A stretch of DNA of 29,365 nt, taken from positions 1-29,365 of the forward strand of contig JAEWGX010000026.1 in the NCBI GenBank assembly GCA_023388075.1, read 5' to 3'. Below the pieces are notes generated by a model that was not told where the DNA came from, ran no database searches, and saw nothing but the letters and a program-made list of their open reading frames with translations. Positions 26,111-29,365 of the stretch are shown here, one piece after another; position 1 is the stretch's first letter; every line of letters starts with the position of its first letter. A program made the position numbers and the translations under genes. The stretch comes from Pseudomonadota bacterium. Its GTDB lineage: Bacteria > Pseudomonadota > Gammaproteobacteria > Burkholderiales > Burkholderiaceae_E.

Positions 26111-26339
26111 GTCCGGTCCCCTTCGCCTGCATCCACCGCACCGTGCCCGCCCATCGTCCTCGCCGCCTTCGTCCGCTCACGTTGTGTTCAGCGATGGCCA
26201 TCCTTCCATCGCAGGATCGCGGCGGATTATCGGTCGGCAGGCCGTCTTTGCAGCCACGCGGCTGACGGACGAGCCATAGCGGCGGACGACGGCAGCGCGC
26301 CCGCTCGAGCCGGCCGGCCGCGGCTGACGGATGGCGCGC
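26111..26339. other. 229-bp intergenic region between the EamA and dacB genes
   Basis: Both flanking genes are on the minus strand. On that strand GATAAT (complement of about 26225-26230) is a possible -10 for dacB, but the -35 is weak. A 12-bp direct copy, CGCGGCTGACGG, occurs at 26257-26268 and 26319-26330; it may be chance in such GC-rich DNA. No small gene is evident. Confidence 0.3.
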
Positions 26340-27260
26340 TCAGGCGGTCCTGCGGCGGGCGAGCAGCTGGGGGCCGTACTGCGCCAGCGCGACGCCGAGG
26401 AGCGTGATCGCGGCGCCGACGATCTTGTTGATCGTCATGATCTCGCCCATGACGAGAACCGATACCGCGCCGGCGACCACGGGCATCAGGTACATCAGCG
26501 GTGCGGTGCGCGCGACCCCGCGAATCGCGTTGACCCAGCCCCAGACGATCCAGCCGAGGAAGGCGGAGACCAGCACGGCCCAGAAGAACCCGGCCCAGAT
26601 CGACCAGTCGAGCGCTGCCCAGTCGACGCCCATGCCGGCCTGCCAGGAGAGGCCCACGAGGAGCGGGCTCGCGAGCAGCGTGGTGTAGGCCATCACCGGC
26701 ACGCCGCCCATGCGCATGATCACTTCCTTGGCGGCAACGGTGTAGTACGAGAAGAACGACGCGGCCACCAGCAGGATGAGGTCGCCGCTTCCCGCGCGCC
26801 AGGCCTCGCCCAGGAACTTGTCGGACAGGAACACCACCACGCCGCCGCAGGCGATGGCGACTCCGGCCACCTGCGCGCGCTTCAGCCGCTCCACCCCGGT
26901 GAAGCGCAGGATGAGCAACGTGAAGAGCGGACCGCAGGCGAGAATCAGCGCCGAGGAGAAGGCGGTGGAGAGATGGATGCCGTAGGTGACCAGGCCGACG
27001 TGCAGGACGTGGCCTGCCAGCGCGAGCTTCATGAGCAGCCACAGGTCCGAGCGATCGACCGGCGGCCAGTCGATCCCGTAGCGCACGCACATCCACAGCG
27101 CCGCGCATACCGGCATGATCAGGAAACGGCCGAACAGGAACCCCGGCGGCGTCAGCACCGGAAAGATGAGCTTCTGGACGGTGAAGTTGGTGCCCCAGAC
27201 GAAGACGAGGGCAAGCGCAATCCACAGCGCGCGGCGTTGCGCTTCGGGGGTGGCAATCAA
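26340..27260 (-). CDS. EamA/DMT superfamily transporter (RhaT-like permease)
   Basis: 306 residues if started at the TTG at 27260 (giving MIATPEAQRRALWIALALVFVWGTN); start uncertain. The protein has about ten hydrophobic helices in two five-helix EamA repeats. The first repeat contains LALVFVWGTNFTVQKLIFPVL and FLFGRFLIMPV, and the second AASFFSYYTVAAKEVI and FFWAVLVSAFLGWIVWGW. The family exports amino acids or other metabolites, so this may be an efflux permease of unknown substrate. An in-frame ATG at 27374 would add 38 residues, and the frame opens as far as 27422, but the added sequence (AFILRSRGACLSCGVHP-like) does not look like a DMT N-terminus. No ribosome binding site clearly supports any start. 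The gene is divergent from the WD40 gene. Confidence 0.88.
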   Translation of the reverse strand: MIATPEAQRRALWIALALVFVWGTNFTVQKLIFPVLTPPGFLFGRFLIMPVCAALWMCVRYGIDWPPVDRSDLWLLMKLALAGHVLHVGLVTYGIHLSTAFSSALILACGPLFTLLILRFTGVERLKRAQVAGVAIACGGVVVFLSDKFLGEAWRAGSGDLILLVAASFFSYYTVAAKEVIMRMGGVPVMAYTTLLASPLLVGLSWQAGMGVDWAALDWSIWAGFFWAVLVSAFLGWIVWGWVNAIRGVARTAPLMYLMPVVAGAVSVLVMGEIMTINKIVGAAITLLGVALAQYGPQLLARRRTA

Positions 27261-27542
27261 TGGGGTGAAACGTGGGTGGACGCCACATGATAGGCATGCG
27301 CCGCGACTTCTCAAAATGAAGGGGGCCCGGCTTCTCGCGATGACGCGGGCCGGCGATTGAACCGGCGGCGCCATCCCGGCGACCCAAGGTCCGGATCCGT
27401 CCCGCCGCGGCTCTCGCCGCACCCGCCGCCGAGCCCGGCGTTCGACGGCTTGGCAACGGCGCCGCGCGGGGACTATATTCGGATCGCATCCGTCCGCGGG
27501 TGGCGCGCGTCCGTCGCGATTCTCCTCCGGAGACTACCCGCC
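27261..27542. other. 282-bp divergent intergenic region (EamA/WD40 gene)
   Basis: It holds the promoter of the WD40 gene (27450-27479) and, on the minus strand, presumably that of the EamA gene. Nothing recognisable lies between about 27275 and 27450 apart from GC-rich inverted repeats such as GCCCGG/CGGGC near 27328-27350. No small gene is supported. Confidence 0.35.
27450..27479 (+). promoter_or_regulatory. Sigma70-type promoter candidate for the WD40 gene
   Basis: TTGGCA at 27450-27455 and TATATT at 27474-27479 match the consensus hexamers in 5 of 6 positions each, with an 18-base spacer. Transcription would start near 27486, with a leader of about 57 bases. GGAG lies about 10 bases before the ATG. 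Confidence 0.6.
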
Positions 27543-29365
27543 ATGCGCAAGAGATACTGCCTGCCCCTGCCGCCCGTGCTCGCGGCGCTCGTGATCGCCG
27601 CCTCCGCGCTGGCGGTGGTGCCGTCGCCGTCGTCGGCGCAGGGGACGGCGGCCGAGGCACGCCCGTACCTGCAGGTGGAGGGCGGATCGCATGGCGCCTT
27701 CATCCGGCGCATCGATGTCGCGCCGGAGCGCGGCCTGGTCGTCACCGCCTCGGACGACAAGACCGCCCGGATCTGGAGCCTTGCCACTGGCGAGCTGCGC
27801 CAGATCCTGCGCCCGGCAGTCGGCAGCGGCGATCTCGGCCGGCTCTACGGCGCGGCCATCCATCCGACGGAGGACGTGGTCGCGATCGGCGGGACCACCG
27901 GGCGCGGCACCGGCGAGCACCGCCTATTGCTGTACTCGCCCACCAGCGGCGCGCTGCTCGCCGCCTTCGACGCCCGCGGCGGCGACATCCGCAAGCTCGC
28001 CTGGACGCGCGACGGCAGCCTGCTGCTCGCGGTCTACGCCGGGGACAACGCCCTGCGGGCCTTCGATCGGAACGGCGTCCTGGTCCACGAGCAACCGCTC
28101 ACCGCTCCCTCGTACGGACTTGCCGTCTCCGCCGACGGCAAGGCGGCGGCGAGCTCGCTCGACGGCCGCATCGTGGTGGTCACGGCGCGAGGCGGGCGCG
28201 TCGCCCCGCTGCAGACCATCCGCGCCCACAGCGACCAGGCGGTCGGCGTCTCGTTCTCGCCCGACGGCGCGCGGCTGGTGGTGGGCTTTCGCAAGGCACG
28301 GGTGGCGCCGGAGGTGATCGACGTCGCGAGCGGGCGCTCCCTGATGCGGCTCGCGGCCAACGACGTGGTGGACGGGACGCAGCTCAGCGTCGCCTGGTCC
28401 GCGGACGGCCGGCGGATCGCCGTCGGCGGCTCCGGCTACAACGCGCGCAAGCGCTTCCCGGTGTTCTTCCACGACGCGGCGACCGGCGCGGTGGTCGGAC
28501 AGCAGGACGTGGCCCGTGACACCGTGTTCGACCTGGTCGCGCTGCCGGACGGCGCGGTCGCCTGGGCGAGCCACGACGGCACCTGGGGCGTGTCGTCGGC
28601 GCAGTCCACCGCGCTCGCGATCGAATCGCGCATCGCGGACCTGAAAGGCCCCGAGACGCTGCGCGTCAGCCGCGACGGCCGCAAGGTCGGCTGGACCTTC
28701 TCCTGGGGAAGCGACCCGGCCACCTTCGACTTCGAACGGCGAATGGTGGTGACGACAGGCGGCGTCGCCCGCGAGCTGGAGGCGCCCGCGCCCGACGGCG
28801 GCAGCGGACGCGCCGTCTGGCAGGACACGCTGCAGGCGCGGGTCAACGGCCGCGCCGTGGAGCTGGACCCCGCGGAGGTCTCGCGCGCGCTCGACTTCTT
28901 CCCCGGCAGCACCGACGCGGCGCTCGGCACCAGCTTCCGGCTGCTGCGCATCGACGGCCGCGGCCGCATCGCCTGGCAGGTGCGAACCGCCGGCGAGGTG
29001 AGATCGGTCAACGTGACGGGCGACGGCCGCATGATCGTGACCGGCCTGTCGGACGGGACGCTGCGCTGGTGGCGCGCGAGCGACGGCGCGGAGCTGCTGG
29101 CGCTGCTTGCCACGCGCGATGGCCGCTGGGTCGCCTGGACGCCCGAAGGATACTTCGACGCAAGCGCGGGCGCGGACCGGCTGGTGGGCTGGACCGTCAA
29201 CCGCAGCACCGGGGAGGCGGCCGACCACTTCTCGCTCAATCGCTTCCGCGACCGATACGGCCGGCCGGACCTGGTCGATCGGGTTTTGCAGGCAGCCACC
29301 CCGGTCGCGGCCCTGGACACGGCGCCACGCACCGCGCGCGCTGGCGAGCCGGCGCCCGCCACGCC
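27543..29365 (+). CDS. Exported WD40-repeat protein, probably WD40/caspase-like (partial, runs off right edge)
   Basis: 607 codons from an ATG at 27543 are open to the window end with no stop. An N-terminal signal peptide (about 1-37, RKRYCLPLPPVLAALVIAASALAVVPSPSSAQG read in parts) is likely. WD40-type repeats follow: TASDDKTARIWSLATG, AIGGTTGRGTGEHRLLLYS, GVSFSPDGARLVVGF and VTGLSDGTLRWWRASDG. At about residues 520-580, RWVAWTPEGYFDASAG, RLVGWTVNRS and HFSLNRFRDRYGRPDLVDRVL form a linker that I associate with bacterial WD40 proteins having a downstream caspase-like (peptidase C14) domain. That domain would lie past the right edge. Its job is unknown; periplasmic or envelope-associated signalling or proteolysis is inferred. 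The gene starts a new unit, divergent from the EamA gene. Confidence 0.88.
   Translation, partial: MRKRYCLPLPPVLAALVIAASALAVVPSPSSAQGTAAEARPYLQVEGGSHGAFIRRIDVAPERGLVVTASDDKTARIWSLATGELRQILRPAVGSGDLGRLYGAAIHPTEDVVAIGGTTGRGTGEHRLLLYSPTSGALLAAFDARGGDIRKLAWTRDGSLLLAVYAGDNALRAFDRNGVLVHEQPLTAPSYGLAVSADGKAAASSLDGRIVVVTARGGRVAPLQTIRAHSDQAVGVSFSPDGARLVVGFRKARVAPEVIDVASGRSLMRLAANDVVDGTQLSVAWSADGRRIAVGGSGYNARKRFPVFFHDAATGAVVGQQDVARDTVFDLVALPDGAVAWASHDGTWGVSSAQSTALAIESRIADLKGPETLRVSRDGRKVGWTFSWGSDPATFDFERRMVVTTGGVARELEAPAPDGGSGRAVWQDTLQARVNGRAVELDPAEVSRALDFFPGSTDAALGTSFRLLRIDGRGRIAWQVRTAGEVRSVNVTGDGRMIVTGLSDGTLRWWRASDGAELLALLATRDGRWVAWTPEGYFDASAGADRLVGWTVNRSTGEAADHFSLNRFRDRYGRPDLVDRVLQAATPVAALDTAPRTARAGEPAPAT

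Noticed and set aside
26257..26330. 12-bp direct repeat CGCGGCTGACGG, with a partial match near 2299
   Set aside because: Several 12-mer coincidences are expected in 29 kb of strongly biased sequence, and no target duplications or further copies are seen.

Overview
This is a GC-rich window (about 70% G+C by eye) with tightly packed genes. It looks like a chromosomal segment of a betaproteobacterium, most likely Burkholderiales. The reasons are a DUF1631 protein, a MaeB-type malic enzyme with a phosphotransacetylase-like tail, the fdsGBACD order of an NAD-dependent molybdenum formate dehydrogenase with a divergent ModE/PBP-type regulator (the arrangement known from Cupriavidus), and a UbiD decarboxylase. 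I see no rRNA, tRNA, CRISPR array, insertion sequence or phage gene. Nineteen protein genes are called; the first and last run off the window.

Layout. 1-2196 (-): N-terminal part of a DUF1631 protein. 2392-4668 (-): malic enzyme maeB. 4915-5886 (+): threonine/serine dehydratase-like PLP enzyme, then 5964-6368 (+) a small SnoaL/NTF2-like protein; these two look less GC-rich than their surroundings. 6470-10386 (-): a GntR/FCD regulator whose stop overlaps the GTG start of a 1040-residue FAD plus Fe-S oxidoreductase. 10523-11722 (+): a divergent serine-glyoxylate aminotransferase-like enzyme. The AT-rich palindrome at 10428-10443 is the likely shared operator. 11784-12863 (-): regulator of the formate dehydrogenase. 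13122-19401 (+): fdsG, fdsB, fdsA, fdsC (fdhD) and fdsD, all overlapping or nearly abutting. 19416-20303 (-) and 20479-21690 (+): a divergent pair, an isocitrate lyase/PEP mutase superfamily enzyme and a class I aminotransferase, with a strong inverted repeat between them. 21716-21985 (-): a small three-helix membrane protein. 22048-22830 (-): an exported lytic-transglycosylase-like protein. 23066-24628 (+): UbiD. 24662-26110 (-): PBP4-type D-Ala-D-Ala carboxypeptidase DacB. 26340-27260 (-): an EamA-type exporter. 27543 to the right edge (+): an exported WD40-repeat protein that probably continues into a caspase-like domain.

How the genes fit together. Several genes concern C1-C4 acid metabolism: formate oxidation to CO2 with NADH production, a 2-hydroxyacid oxidase paired with a glyoxylate-consuming aminotransferase, a serine/threonine dehydratase, malic enzyme, and an oxaloacetate- or isocitrate-lyase-like enzyme beside an aspartate-aminotransferase-type enzyme. 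I infer a set of modules handling glyoxylate, serine, formate and pyruvate, each with local regulation. The rest (ubiquinone and cell-wall genes) is housekeeping. The most interesting non-coding DNA is the regulator-fdsG intergenic region. It holds a 14-bp perfect palindrome, two further short palindromes, a good sigma70-type promoter, a 21-bp-period direct repeat and a hairpin just before the fdsG ribosome binding site. I found no clearly new defence or mobile system. The nearest candidate is the WD40/caspase-like gene cut by the right edge.
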